Shown here piece by piece: positions 1 through 13,600 of a DNA stretch of 64,000 nucleotides. The notes beneath the pieces are model-generated. The model searched no databases. It worked only from the letters and a program-made list of their open reading frames with translations, and was not told where the DNA came from. Source of the DNA: Jackrogersella multiformis. Taxonomy: Eukaryota; Ascomycota; Sordariomycetes; Xylariales; Hypoxylaceae. Each line of letters opens with the position of its first letter. Positions within the stretch are counted from its first letter, which is position 1. Location of the stretch: NCBI GenBank assembly GCA_902806575.1, contig CADCXD010000013.1:248001-312000 (forward strand). Reading direction: 5' to 3'. The position numbers and the translations under genes are program-made.

Positions 1-2800
1 AAGATCTATGGTTCCCCCACTCGATGTCCCGCTCCCGCCTCATCCTTCTGATGCTAGACACCTCTCAGCGACGTAGCAGGCCCATAATACTCGGTAATAG
101 GGTATGTATGGTTTGCTCTCATAGATTCATTCACCTTGAATGGAGACTTGGTGAAGTGGGACAAGTGGGAAAACTGTACAATAGTGTATGAGGGCGAGGA
201 AGGGGAAAACGTAGGGAAACCAGGCCGAGCCGAACCATATCCTATGTACCCTGTTCTTCTAGCACATCGTCTTGCCTAGGTGGCGTAGGAATTATATGCG
301 CACAGAGTTTCTGGTTCTAGCATTGGCGCTGAGGGAGCAAGGACGGCCAATATTACTTTCACGGGCTACTGCGTAACAGTAGTTGGTTATATAACTGTTA
401 GAGCCTGCTAATCGAGTTAAGTCATCATGTCCTGGCGTTGTGCGAGTTGAAGAGGATCGGAGTTAGCCGTATCCGTAGTTTAAGACACTAGGCATAACAT
501 TAAATCCTCGTCTGGCCTTTGATCAACTTTCGTGTCTACTCGGAGTTCGGGGAGGCTAGGAAGTCATGGATGACTTAAGTCCAGGGATCTAATACATAAT
601 TTGAATGGGAATATGAAGAGGGAAATGGAAAGGGAAAGGAGACATCCACGGCGGAGATATGGTGATATATTATATCGTGGGCACACGACCACGAAGAGCT
701 TCGCGCATTTCAGCCCTTTTTGTTCCTCAACTTGAGATGGTTAGATAAAATGAGCCGTGTCATGAGGATACTTTGAAAAATATGAGTTGGATAGCATTGA
801 TATTCAACATGAACAATTAGGTACAACGAGGCACAACGAGGCCCAGAAATTTTGTCTACCTAGGTATGTAAGGACCTAGGTAGTCAGAGAGCATCGCGTT
901 AGATGCGCAGATGGGGATAGCCAGTAGCGATGGGCTCGCTCTGCAACTTCATGCTGACAAGACGCTTGGCGACAAAAGGATCCCCTAGGAAGATCCAAAG
1001 AAGAGCAACTAATGAAGATTGCGATCACAGTTGCAACCCGGGGAGTTGGCGAAGTTGGAAGCAAGATCAACGAGGCGGAAGCACCGTTCTAAGGTCCCCG
1101 GCCTTGCGACGGAGCTTTGATTTGGTCAGGAGTAGGACTAGGGGGGGAGGGTCATGTAGGCTGACGAGGAGTTGGCGGCGGCTACGTCCTCCCCTTGCTC
1201 TAACGTACCTAGGTAGGTAGGTAGGTAGGAACTTGAAAGGCATTAAAGCATCGGACACCTACCTAGGTACATAGTCGGTAGTTACAACATAAACATATTA
1301 TTGAAGCTCTAGCTCTACCCTCTACCCTCTATTACCCTCTGCCATGTGGTATGCTACCAGATACACTAATAGTATCTATAGTAAGTGGGCGATAATATGT
1401 ATGCAGGTTCCGAATTCCAACATCTCGTTTATCCTGAGCCAATACATTCTCATTGATGGGTCAGGCACTTGATGGCTAACCCGACCTAGGCAAGGTCCAT
1501 CTACATATATACACTACCACATAACATGTTAACAAAGCTAGACTGTTCCAGATTACCACCTGTCCTTTCTTTTCTCTCTCAGTCCCATCCCGCTTTGCCC
1601 AGCCCTCTGCGCGTCTTTCGGGCCTCAAGTCCTACGATGTGGGGTCGGGTATCCGTACGTACACTAGATACCTACCTCCTAGGTACAAGCAGGCAGGTAA
1701 TCATGTCCAGGAACTTGCATGAGACTCTTACCAAAGTAGTTCGCTAGTATTAGGTATTAGGTATTAAACCACCCCGACTTGCTTAGTCCTGCCCTAGGTG
1801 CAACTTGAGGCATATAAGAAGAAAATACCTGTTTCGAGCATTAGCATCCAGCTCAAGTGTGCATGGAATAAGACAGGTGGAAAGAAATGGGATGGATGTT
1901 TAGCATTGTCGGATAACTCGCTACTACGTACCTGAAGCCTGCAGGAATATACTAATAAGACTTTAGCAGGTTTAGATCACCTTAGATCCATGTCCTCCCT
2001 ACCTAAATAGATCTAAATACCTACCTACCTAGGTAGGCAGAGACTATGAAATTTCTGCTGTACTGTGTAATCAGTCATGCAGGGCAGCAAACTGCAAGAC
2101 ACTAGAATAAAGGGGGGAGGCTAGATTTTATTGTTATTGGTTGACGAGCCGGCGAATTAATGTTAATGTGGAAAAAGAGGTTTGTCTAACTTAACTACCT
2201 AGGTAACCACTAACCTAGCGTGATTCTCATCAATCGATAGAGTGTAGTCTTTAGCTGTTTACATGGTAGTAGGTATTATGTGTTAACCCTCTCTTAAGAC
2301 TTATACACATCGCTAAGTTAACTAGGGTTCTGTAGGTGAAAAGGGGTGAGGGAGGGAAAAGAGGACATCAGATATAGAAAAAAATATAGTTCGGTAGCAC
2401 AGGTATGTAGGTAGCACGAAGATGGGAGAAATAGTATACCCCTGGAAAAAAGGAAGATTTATACATTCCAGCGCGGAAGGAGGAAATGGGAATGGAACAA
2501 AAACAAGGAAGTTTCGAATGAAAAAAAATGAAAAAAAAAAAACCTGGCTACCTAGTAACAAAAACGAGGTAGGCACCTGAACTTCTACCTACCACTACTC
2601 GACGATCCATCCGCTAATAGGCAACTTAACCTTACTGAGGTACCTACCTTACCTACCTAGGTGGTACCTACCTAGGTAGGTATGCAGGGAAGGGCGAAGG
2701 TTCTTTCGAGTATCAGCTACTTAGTCTCAAGTTTAGATTAGCGCATTAAGTTTTAGTGAAACTATTTCCAAGGTTGTATCTAATACATAATACATGATGA
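1..2800. other. Gene-poor intergenic region
   Basis: I see no frame here with codon-like composition or a recognisable domain; the short open frames are isolated and have no plausible splice partners. The stretch is rich in the palindrome TACCTAGGTA and tandem ACCT/AGGT runs, for example at 861-885, 1205-1232, 1257-1271, 1665-1684, 2022-2037, 2195-2206 and 2637-2684. Poly-A/T runs lie around 2519-2541. Confidence 0.6.
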
Positions 2801-4200
2801 TACATCTAATATCTAATGAGTCCAGGGCTCTTTTCTTTCGTACCTTGAAATACCTCTATGTATGTAGGTAGGTACAGTACAATGCAATAGGTACGATACA
2901 ACACTGGAATAAAATAAAATACAATACAAATTTTATAGAGGAGCAGGGTAGCCCTTTCGCCCGCTCCGGATCCACTTGACTCTGGACCTGTCCCCTCACT
3001 CCGGGTCCCTTCCCTCGTCCCTCGTCCCTCTCTCTCCCTTTTCTCAACCCTTCTTCTTTTCCCTTGTGGTTTGAATAGTATATCCTCATCGCATCGCAGT
3101 CGCATCGCATCGCATCGCATCGCGCATCATTACCAAATCCCCCTTTGGAGGCAGTGTAGTGTTTGGAGACGTCGTCGTTCGGAAGAAGAAGAAGCAGAAG
3201 AAGCAGAAGAAGCAGAAGAAGCAGACGAAGAAGAAGCAGAAGAAGGTTGCTTGTCGGTTGATGTATTTAGTAAGAGTTGCGAAAGAAATAAGCAGAGGAA
3301 TATTCTAAGGTTTCAAGGGAAGAGTGAGTTTGAAACTTTTTTATTATTTTTATTTGTTTTTATTTGTTTCTATTTGTTTCTATTTGTTTTTATCACCTTT
3401 CCTTTGTTCCTGTTCATGGTTACGTTTTCGTCTTTTATCATCCTGCATCTTCGAAAAGAATTGGCCCAGCGAGCGAGCGCGCGCGCGCAATGGTGTGTGG
3501 TACAGCGACAGGTTCCGGAATCCAGAATTCGACCTGTCTCTTTTTCCCTCCCACCTCATCTCTCCCTCCCTCTCTTTCCTGTGGTTCGACGGCAATTCCT
3601 ATACAACGACGACGACAACCAGACGGCGATAGCGATGGTAACTATGGCGACTATGGAAATATGCGACTTCATCGCGTGCGTGCGCATACTTTGACGTATC
3701 CCGGCGCACCAGAGAGACAAACAGACATCTGCCCCCATACGCACGTAATCTACGACTACGACTACGACGTACCACTTTGCGACTACTACTTGATGCGCCA
3801 ACATGACAACAATTCGACGGCATCTGTATCTATATGTATTTCGCACCACGAATATACCAGTGTCGATTATAAGACCTGCAGTATTTGGCGACAATGACAT
3901 CTTACAATTACCTACTCGATTCACTCACTCAGCGCACGCGCGCGCCACTCGATTGGTTTGCGCATTCTGCCACTATTTTCCAAATACATCCTCGCCACCA
4001 CTCGACATCTCGACATCTCGACGTTTACAATCGCATTCATCATTCAACAGAACACAATGACACTCTATGATGCGGCTTAAAAAGGACCTCGCCGCGTTTA
4101 TTATGAATGCGCAACATTGCGATTCCACATGAATAGCGCGCGCGCGCCAACGCGATAGAGGGCGCACGAGGGCCACTAGACAGACACAGGACTCGGTGGG
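2801..4200. repeat. Low-complexity and microsatellite-rich region
   Basis: Several simple tandem tracts follow each other: a CGCAT/TCGCA repeat at about 3087-3128, a GAAGAAGCA repeat at 3181-3246, a TTTATTTGTTTC-type repeat at 3341-3393, and three alternating CG tracts at 3469-3489, 3931-3946 and 4135-4148. Translations across it are dominated by these repeats (poly-Glu/Ala, poly-Phe/Leu) and do not resemble a conserved protein. It most likely is upstream non-coding DNA or part of the 5' untranslated region of the zinc-knuckle gene at 4829. Confidence 0.6.
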
Positions 4201-4828
4201 ATCAGTGCGAGATGCTGTCCAACAAAGTGACGACTGGAAACATACATGCGTACATCCTGTATATCTATCTATCCTCTATCCGTCCATCCATCCATCTCGC
4301 ATTTTCTCGTGTCTGGTCGCACGAACCCAACCGCCTGCAGCCAACCTAGTCGACCTGCAGATTCTGGAAGACCACTCAACCACCTGGACAGTTTGCGAAG
4401 CCCTACCATCTTTCGTGGGGTATTTTATATTTATATTTTATCCGACAAACGACTGCACGTGGCGGTACGGTACCTTATTACCGCTTTGGGTAGCATCCGA
4501 TTGATTACCTCAGGTACATACATCGATCTCTGCGTCTTGGTGTTGGTGTTGGTGGATGAATTAATGGGCGGCAATATTTACTTGCTCTCCCCTTTTTCTA
4601 TAGCCAACTCTACGAAGTCTGGCCTGGATGATTCTGGACCAATATCTCTCCCTCGAGATGTCTGCTACTTCGATCAAGGATTGGCTGCATTCTGACAAAG
4701 AAACTAACCTACCTAACCTACCACCACATCGCTGCAAACGGGTCGTCCAAGAATGGATAATTGGTGATAAAGCTTATGTGAAATGTCGCGCTGATGATGG
4801 ATCTACACAGACTCACAGACTTTTTACA

Positions 4829-5550
4829 ATGTCTTCTCTATCTCGTCGAGCATGCTACAAGTGTGGCAACGTCGGCCACTATGCTGAGGTTTGCTCCTCC
4901 GCCGAGCGCCTTTGCTACAATTGCAAACAGCCAGGTACGTCGTCTCTACTGTGCAAACCCTGTTGCGCCGCTGGTGTTCCCCTTTTTGGCTGACAGCCCC
5001 GTGTCTAGGACACGAATCTAACCAATGTCCTCTCCCCCGTACCACTGAGGCAAAGCAGTGCTACCACTGCCAAGGGCTCGGACATGTCCAGGCCGATTGC
5101 CCTACTCTTCGCCTGAGCGGCGCCGGCGGTAACGGCCGCTGTTATAACTGTGGTCAGCCCGGCCACCTGGCCCGAGCTTGCCCCAACCCGGCCGGTGTTG
5201 GAGTGGGACGTGGCGGACCGGTCGGCCGTGGTGGATATGGCGGCTTCAGCCGAGGCGGTTTCGCTGGCGGTCCCCGACCTGCTACCTGCTACAAGTGCGG
5301 TGGCCCTAACCACTTTGCGCGCGACTGCCAGGCTCAGGCAATGAAGTGCTACGCCTGTGGAAAGCTCGGCCACATCTCGAGAGATTGCACGGCGCCCAAT
5401 GGCGGCCCTCTGAACACTGCGGGTAAGACCTGCTACCAGTGTGGTGAAGCCGGCCACATTTCGCGCGACTGCCCTCAGAAGGCCACCAACGGCGATGTCC
5501 CGGTCGAGGTTGAGATCCCCGCTGCTCCGGCTATTCCCCCGGTGGCATAA
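4829..5550 (+). CDS. GIS2: Seven-CCHC zinc-knuckle nucleic-acid-binding protein (Byr3/Gis2/CNBP family)
   Basis: This family of cytoplasmic single-stranded nucleic-acid-binding proteins acts in mRNA translation and stability (yeast Gis2, fission yeast Byr3, animal CNBP). Two exons, 4829-4934 and 5009-5550, give 215 residues. The 74-nt intron (GTACGT donor, TCTAG acceptor) interrupts the second knuckle and restores CKQPGHESNQC on splicing. Seven Cx2Cx4Hx4C knuckles are present, starting with CYKCGNVGHYAEVC and ending with CYQCGEAGHISRDC. A Gly/Arg-rich linker (GRGG..GRGGYGG..SRGG) separates knuckles four and five. I chose the ATG at 4829 because the first knuckle normally lies within ten residues of the start. 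The frame stays open upstream to ATGs at 4628 and 4658, but that stretch lacks knuckles and ends in a CACAG acceptor-like sequence just before 4829, suggesting a 5'-leader intron. Confidence 0.93.
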
Positions 5551-6988
5551 GAGCAGAGCCCCTCGACATCTGGAGCATTCGGCCTGGCCTAGTCTGGCAG
5601 CGAACACCTACCCTCGGGGCTGCTGTTTAGACAGCGCTCCGGAATTGGTCGGTTGTTTCGAGTGCTGGACTAACCGTCTCCAACAGGCTACTACTTGTCT
5701 GCCTACGAGCGCCATATATTGCCCAGACGAAACTGTCCTGAAGGAGGACTTACCAAATCTTGGATAATCTTATTTTTTTTTCCTTGCATTGCATTTCGAA
5801 TTATTAAAATCTAAGCATAGCTACGAGCATTATCTCTTGCCTGATTTACTACGCTTCCCATCTTCCATTGCCATTTACCCTCCAAGACCCTTCTTCGCTT
5901 TACCGATTTATCGATGTCCAGGCGTTCGACCAAAACGAGCTTCTACCATTTTAAAAGCGCGAATTCTACTGCGTCACTCGCGTACTTTGCCTAAAATCGA
6001 CGGAGAATTCGCGTCTTCGAGTTTCTATCGACTTCCTCCTTTTTTTGTTCTCCATCATCTTCTTTTCTTTTCCGGAATGACTCATGGCGTACATGGTACG
6101 ATACGGCTAGACCTCTCCGTTGTGTACGAAATGGGTTATCAAGGACAAATGATATTCTTTAATGAATCGGGTGTGCATACAGACTCTGGATCGATCGGGT
6201 CAAAATCATTCTTCTGATACCCCATTTTCGCCCTCCTGTATTATGACTAGCGAGACCGAGGAGAGTCAGAGGAGTGGCATTTTTGACGAGAGATAAGGGG
6301 ACGGGCTAATCTGTCCGCACCATTGTAGACAGAACTTTTCAACGCGTGATACGTAGGAGAGAACGAAACCACAAACAAACAGCACGAAATTCGAAACCCG
6401 GAAGAAACTTAGCTCATAGCAGACTTGCCGGTACGGGAGTTGTGATGGAGTAAGATCTATACGTAGAAATACAACCTGAGGGGTAATGTCTCCGAGGGTA
6501 GATAGTGAAGCAAAGGGTTGAAGTAGAATGAGTGGGGACGCGACAAACTTGATGGCGACACGGAAAACAGGAAGAGGCCAGCTACGGTGGTGCCGTGCTA
6601 GGCTCCAGGGGACAATACACATGCTTTTTAACGCATCAAATGTGTTGGAACGAATGCCGAGGATGGTAGATGTGTCGCATTTGTAATGGAGAACATCGCT
6701 GCCGAGGTTGAAAAAAAAGGGGGCTGGTTAGTTGAGAGGGTTGGAGTGTTCTCTGTCGTCATCGATAAGTCAAGTCAAATCAAGTCAGTCAAGTTATATC
6801 ATATCGTAGAAGCGTTATATATGAGGCATGTAGCATGTTATCTCTCGTCCTGGGAGAAAAGCAGCAACACCATCTGGGTTGTCATCAGTGTGTTTTGTTC
6901 TCCTATCATGAACATGGCAAGTTAACTGAATGACTTTCATTGACTTTTCTAACTCCTAGCTAGATTCCGATGAGAAATAACATGGAAT
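5551..6988. other. Convergent intergenic region
   Basis: This lies between the ends of the zinc-knuckle gene (+) and the DUF2235 gene (-), so it should hold both 3' untranslated regions and polyadenylation sites. A run of T at 5771-5778 follows the first gene. I see no additional coding region or RNA gene. Confidence 0.6.
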
Positions 6989-9206
6989 TCATGGTTCAGT
7001 ATGTCCAGGGACCTTCTTGACCCAAATCTCTCCTATGGGGTCACCGTGGTCCTGGGTGCATTCCCACTCCCCGATACCGTAATGGTCAGGGGCTTTATGC
7101 ATTCCGCGTCCACCACCACCAATGATCAGGTTTCCGGGGCGGTAAGACTTATCCTCTCTCATCCGTCGAATCACAGAGCCATGAATTCTGGCAGTTTGCG
7201 GAATATCTCGCACCTCACCGCACGGCAGTGGCCAGCGGATAGGCTTCCACGACCCATCAGATTGCAGATCCATTCGCCTAAAGGGCATGTACTCCACTAT
7301 GAGAGCGAGAGTTAGCTTTTTGTCGCCATCGTGACTTGACGTGTCTACAGACCCCGAGCTGAAATGTAGATCACCGAAAAGCAAGGGGGTGAGTAAGGGG
7401 GTAAGGTAAACAGGTCAAGGATCACAACTTACTTATTTTCCAAGTCAGAACTTGCCCTTTGTTTAAACCGGACGAGAATTCCAAGGAATCATGAATCCGA
7501 GCTAAGTGTGCTTTATGGAGCATACGATGGAAAGGCCGAATCTCATTCTTTTCTTCTTCGCCCGTGTAATTGATGTGACCCCATTCTATGGGTTCGGATC
7601 CAAGGCGAGGAGAAGCTTGGGGCGTCGGGCTTGTATTATCAATGCGGATGTCAGGAAGAGCACCGTCTACGTGATTGTTACTGGTGCCAGGCGCATCGAC
7701 AGTCTCAGTTACTCCCATCTCGATTAATTTCTCGGTATCGAAGTTAAGGCCTGCCTTCTGGGCTTCTCTAATCATGTAGGTCAGGGGCACATGGCTTGCG
7801 GACTTGCTTTCGTTGGTTATTTCCCATCCGCCTCCAATATCCCCATGACCACCTGCGAACCTGATCAAGTTTTAGTATCTATGTCACCCGAGACCGTGTA
7901 GGCTAGGCAACTCACCAGATTTCGTCGATATCCTGTTCATCATTATCAGATTCCTCACCATCGTCTATAACCCGAGAGTTGGCCTCTCCGATTTGACTTA
8001 TCCTATCGATAGAGTCTTTTGTTGTTCGAGACCTGGATCGAGAATGCGGCCGGAATGCGTGTTCGTTGGGTGGTGCAAGAGTTTCACGACGGCCTCTCTC
8101 TGGTTTGCCGACTGAGGTTGACCCAGTGGCGGTGTGCTTCCTTGCGCGATACTTCTCGTGGACCATTTCGTGAAGGTGCCGGTGACTGTGATGGCCTGGG
8201 TGGCCTTTTTTGACCCCCTGATAAATAAGATCCTGTCTGAACTTGGCGCGACGCTCATCTAAGGATACGCAATGCCGAATGACCTGCCAATGATTATAGA
8301 CAGGCTCGATTAGCAAGTGTTTATAGCAATACCGCAAGTCAGCATACATACCTTAGCGCTGCTTCTTGCGGTATATGGCAACTTTGATCTTTGCATCCAA
8401 GCTGTCTCGAACCGGGGTACCGAGTTGACAGTGTCGAATAGTCCTAGGAATCGAATCCTCTTCACCGGGCGGCTGAACGTCTCTCGGAAACCCTTCATGA
8501 AGCGAAACATCTCCCGTCGTTTAGCCTGCTGCTGTTCAGTCTGACCCGCCTGGCGACTCTGCCATTGCGAGAAAGCTTTCCAGGCAAAGGTCACCATTTC
8601 CTCGTTGCCATGAGAAAGCAGGCCGACGTAATCAAGCATTTCGGCCAGGAAGCGTGCTACATAGGCGCCTCGAGAGAAACCAAAGAAGTAGATCTCGTCG
8701 CCTGGATGATAGAAACGCATGAGGAATCGATAACCGCCCACAACATGATGATCGAAGCTCGACCCGACGGCGGAATCCTTAGCCTTCAGGTACCATGATC
8801 TAATTCTAGCACTCAAGCTCGTGTGGGATAACGAGTTAGACACGACATATGTCCCTATTCCCGGCTGGTAGTAGTGAACTGGCTAAGTAGTTAGTCAAGC
8901 GATGGGTCATTGTGAGCTCGAATGGGTCTAATGTATACACTGGTCGCCAGCCTCCCGATCCAGACATCTGAAGATTTTCAATATGTTGCTATCGCTGTCG
9001 TCTCCTCTAAACTTGTTGCCCGTACCATCAAAACATAGCACGAGCTTTCGTGGAGTTCGGCAACCCTCTCTTGTTGGATTCATACTAGGCCACATATAGG
9101 GATGCTCGGTAGAATCGAAACTTTGGCGAGATGTTGCCGTACGCTCTTTTGAGTCTTCGCCGCCGATCGGGTGCTGCAATTCGGGTGATAAGTGATACTT
9201 ATCCAT
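6989..9206 (-). CDS. DUF2235 domain protein (Tle1-like alpha/beta hydrolase)
   Basis: The DUF2235 fold is an alpha/beta hydrolase domain shared with bacterial Tle1 phospholipases; the role of the many fungal members is largely unknown. Five exons on the minus strand, 8939-9206, 8352-8878, 7916-8283, 7433-7860 and 6989-7296, join in frame to 632 residues. Visible hallmarks are the opening strand [11 protein letters not shown], the YYQPGIGT block, the nucleophile elbow GFSRGA (Ser at about residue 158), an LFDTVNS block, [12 protein letters not shown], and the [13 protein letters not shown] block. The last-named block is rebuilt exactly across the third intron. The C-terminal block [10 protein letters not shown] and a GGGGRGM segment are typical of the fungal subfamily. 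A basic, Ser/Arg-rich insertion at roughly residues 290-390 is probably disordered. The start chosen is the first ATG of the open frame, before [10 protein letters not shown]. The gene is divergent from the oxygenase at 10646. Substrate cannot be told from sequence. Confidence 0.93.
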
Positions 9207-10645
9207 GTTAGCAGGGTGTACGAATGGTGGCAATGCAGAATTTAATGGGATACAGACTGTCCTACACACCGAAGCTCGCCTACCTACCTGTTATGTATGG
9301 CAAGAGCTCAGTCCGATTTTCTAGACATCTCTGTAGAATGGATGTAGCGAATCCGCGCCAAATTGATGATCTAAATTGGGCGTCCGACTATTGGAAGGCT
9401 GGGAGGCAGGAGTGTCTCAACTGCTTACGCCTCAAAGCGAGGACAATGTCGATCCTCTCTAACCATCTACAGACGAAATCATGCCACGGGAGGGTTAGAT
9501 AATTTGCTCCCTTGAAGCCACCACAATGATCATAATGCATAACTATTCACTAGCCGAAGGCCACAACCTGCAGAAGATCAAAAAGCAAGCCGCAGCCGAC
9601 CACTACCTGGCAGCCTGGCAGCCTGGTTGGTTGGTTGGTTGGTTAGACATGCGTCAACGTGCGCTACAGTCGTCGGCTATCCTAAACAACGACAATTTGT
9701 CGAGGCCACATGTAACTAAGGAACTAGAGAGTACTTCGTATGATGACGGGAATAGATTCCCGAGGCTCCAATGGAGTTGATTTTGGCCAACCCGACCTTG
9801 GTGCATAGTACGGGCCGCCCCTTTTTACCCCCGGCTACTGCCATTGGTTAAATACGTACCTAGGTAGCTATAGCGAAGCTATTCTTATTGGTCTTATGGA
9901 TAAGATGATGTTGATCATTACCTTCTCTCGGCATTCAGCTCTCTATAAGAGTTACTCAGGTGTAAAGATAATGCAGCTAACTAACCGCTTCTGTCGCTTC
10001 AGTTGCTAATGAACATACGCCAATACGCCCGCTCGGATTGATACGCACCAATTATTTTCCTTTTAGAGAAAGAAAATTGTCTACACTAGAATGCTGATTC
10101 AAATTTTAGAATAGCTAAGGGGGTTGGAACCTGGCTCGCGGGAAGACCCTAATATTTTATATATTAGATATAAGCTGTGGGATTATCCAATAGTCGTTAA
10201 CCTAGTTGTCTCAGGGGCTTCGACGCTACCGTGCTAATCATCGATATCTACATCGATCGTCTCCGCCAGCTCTACCAATGTCGTGAATCGGTAGATTCAC
10301 AATGACCACAGCCGTACAACTCTTTCTTTTGTTACCCCGCTCCCATTGCATGTCAATCAAGTGCCTAGTGCTGTTGCCTTCTTGATGATGTTGTGAGATA
10401 TGTCGTGTAAGGCTTGTATTGGCTCTCCGGTCGTTCTCGTAGATTAACGAAGAACACCATAAGTACTCTGACTTGGTACACCAAGCACGTAGCCGAAACT
10501 TGTATTCCTAAGTAGGCAAGAATAGGTGTTCTGGGGCGTATTTCAATTGCAATATTGGAGATATTAAGCGTTTATTTTTATATTTTTTCTTCAACTACTT
10601 TCTGCAACTCCTTTCGTCAACTGAAGCGAGACTATAAGCCAGACA
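9207..10645. promoter_or_regulatory. Divergent intergenic region between DUF2235 and oxygenase genes
   Basis: About 1.4 kb separates two genes transcribed away from each other, so it must carry both promoters. It holds one TACCTAGGTA-type palindrome near 9857-9867, a (GGTT)n run at 9624-9645, and an AT-rich stretch at 10560-10600 just upstream of the oxygenase start. No specific operator is recognised. Confidence 0.5.
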
Positions 10646-13600
10646 ATGGACAACGGAATCCACCAGACAAACGGCAATCGGCCTCATCAGGTCGATTATA
10701 ACAGCTTTACCACAATGGACAAGTCTTCGGCATCGTCTTCTAGGTCCTCCCAGAGAGAAATGATGGAGAAACCCCAGAAGGCCAATCGCGAAGGCGTCTC
10801 GACTGTATTTTCCCAGTTTGGGCAGCTGCTTCTTGCCTCACAGCGACCCCTTCCTACACAAAATGGTGATGGTTCATACACTACGACTGTCGCAAAAACA
10901 GGGTTGAAGAATGACTTGAAATACCTTCGTATGAGAGGTACGTCCCGAGAGTTACTGCTATGATAAATAGTTTTTACTAACCAAGTATAGATGTGAAGAC
11001 AGTCCTAGAGCTTGCACGGAGCAAGCTAAAGGGGGAGCAAATAACAGATGACAAGACAATGATCATGGAACGAGTCATCCAGCTCGTGGCCGGACTACCT
11101 CACAACTCGCGGCTCAGAGTAGAGCTGACCAACAGCTTCATCAACGAGCTTTGGGACACGTTAGACCATCCACCTCTGCTGTACATGGGCGAGAAACATC
11201 AATATAGGATGGCAGACGGGTCGTGGAATAATCCAATGAACCCCCAGCTTGGTGCAGCTGGCTCGTCATATGCTCGAACTTGTCGTCCAGGAATTGTGCC
11301 TCTAGGTGCATTGCCCGACCCAGAACTTATCTTTGAATCGGTTATGAAGAGAACCCAATACCGGAAGCATCCGAATAACGTCTCTTCGGTGCTCTGGTAT
11401 TGGGCGACCATTATCATCCACGATCTCTTCTGGACGGATCAGAGAGACATAAACAAGACAAAGACCTCCTCGTTCTTGGATCTCTCTCCTCTCTACGGTA
11501 GCAACCAGGACATGCAAGACTCGGTCCGGACATTCAAGGATGGGATGATGAAGCCTGACACTTACGCAGATAAGCGACTGCTCGGATCTCCGCCCGGGGT
11601 TAGTGTCATCTTGATCATGTTCAATCGTTTCCATAACCACGTAGCAGCGAATCTTGCTGCTATCAACGAGGGTGGCCGCTTTACGCCGCCGCCTCCCGGG
11701 CCTAGCGACGAGAAGTCTGCTGCTGCCTGGAAGAAATACGACAATGACCTTTTCCAGACGGCTCGTCTTGTCACCTCTGGATTATATATCAACATTACCT
11801 TGGTGGATTACGTGAGAAATATCGTTAATCTCAATCGGAGCAACACCACGTGGACCCTCGACCCTCGCGCAGAGATGGGCAGCGATGCCGACTCGAAAGC
11901 AGGGTCCGAGCGTGGTACTGGCAGCATGGTTTCTGCCGAGTTCAATCTTTGCTATAGGTAAGCAAATGTTAGGTCTATTAATCCTGAAGTTACGTTTGCT
12001 TAACTAGGAATTCGTAGGTGGCACTCGTGTATCTCGGCCAAGGACGATCAATGGGTTCAAGATTTCTACCAGGAGCTATTCGGTAAGGATCCATTGAACC
12101 TGAGCTCACACGATATGATCATGGGCTTCGTCAAGTTCGAGCGTGGCATTCCGGATGACCCTGCCGAGAGGGTGTTTGGAGGGTTCAAGCGTAATGCCGA
12201 TGGCAAGTTCAACGATGACGACCTCGTCGGTTGTATTTGCGACGCCATAGAAGACTGCGCAGGAGCCTTTGGCGGTCGTAACGTACCTCAGTCGATGAAG
12301 CCCGTAGAGATCTTGGGCATTCTCCAGGGTCGAAAGTGGAACGTTGCAGGCTTGAACGAGTTCCGCAAACACTTTGGACTTAAGCCGTATGAAAGGTTTG
12401 AAGATATCAATTCCGATCCCGAGATTTCCAACTCTCTCCGGCATCTCTACGAGCATCCAGACTTTGTCGAGTTGTATCCAGGACTCGTTGCCGAGGAGGC
12501 AAAGGAGCCAATGATCCCAGGTGTTGGAATAGCTGTAAGCTTCCTGCATGCCCATGTCATATAGGGGTAACATTACTGACTTAGGTATTTCAGCCTACTT
12601 ATACCATCTCCCGTGTAATCTTGTCTGATGCCGTCTGCTTGACTCGAGGAGACCGTTTCTACACTACAGATTATCACCCACGGGGGCTCACGTCCTGGGG
12701 TTTTAATGAAGTTGCATACGACTTGAATATCAACCAAGGCTGTGTATTCTACAAGTTGTTCGTCCGAGCTTTCCCAAACCACTTCAAAGGGGATTCAGTC
12801 TATGCTCACTATCCTATGGTCGGTACGTACAAATTCCTGCGGCCTAGTAGACTATGAATACGGTGGCTAATATGTGCATGTAGTCCCGAGCGAAACTAAG
12901 ATGATCTTAACCAACCTTGGTCGAGTCCAGAACTTCAGTTTTGACCGCCCTTCTATTATCCCACCTCGTGTCAATGTCACGACTTATGGCGGAGCACAGC
13001 ATATATTCGAGACCCGAGATAAGTACAAGGGCATAGGAAACAAAGGGGTTTCATTCCTTATGAATGCTGGTGGAAGGCGGTTCATGTTCTCGGGAGATTC
13101 CCCTTCCCATGCCAGTCAGAGAGAGTTCATGCAGGATCAGCTATACAAAGGGGACGGGCATTCCCACATCAAAGCCTTCTACTCTGAAATCACTGACCGC
13201 CTCATCAAAGAGAAAAGCTATAAACTTGCTGGGCAAAACTTTGTCGACATCATTCGAGATGTCGGAAACATTGGACCGGTTTACCTCGCCTCGCGTATGT
13301 TCAACTTGCCGCTCAAGACCAAGGAAAACCCGAAGGGCATTTATACCGAGCATGAGCTATACATGGTTCTTGCCGTGATCTATACTTCTGTCTTCTTTGA
13401 TGTTGATCCTTTCAAGTCATTCCCGTTGCGACAAGCGGCGAAAGCGGTTGCTACACAGCTGGGCACACTGATCGAGGCCAACGTGAAGCTTGTGACGGGT
13501 TTCGGTATCAGCGGATTGTTTACTTCGAGACCAAAGAAGAATGATGTATTGGCATCGTACGGTACTAATTTGATCAAGGGACTCTCCAAGGCTGGTCTGA

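Noticed and set aside
2806..4070. Several overlapping open frames of 60-207 codons on both strands
   Set aside because: Their translations are simple repeats (Glu/Ala, Phe/Leu, Val/Arg) generated by microsatellites, overlap each other on both strands and show no conserved domain.
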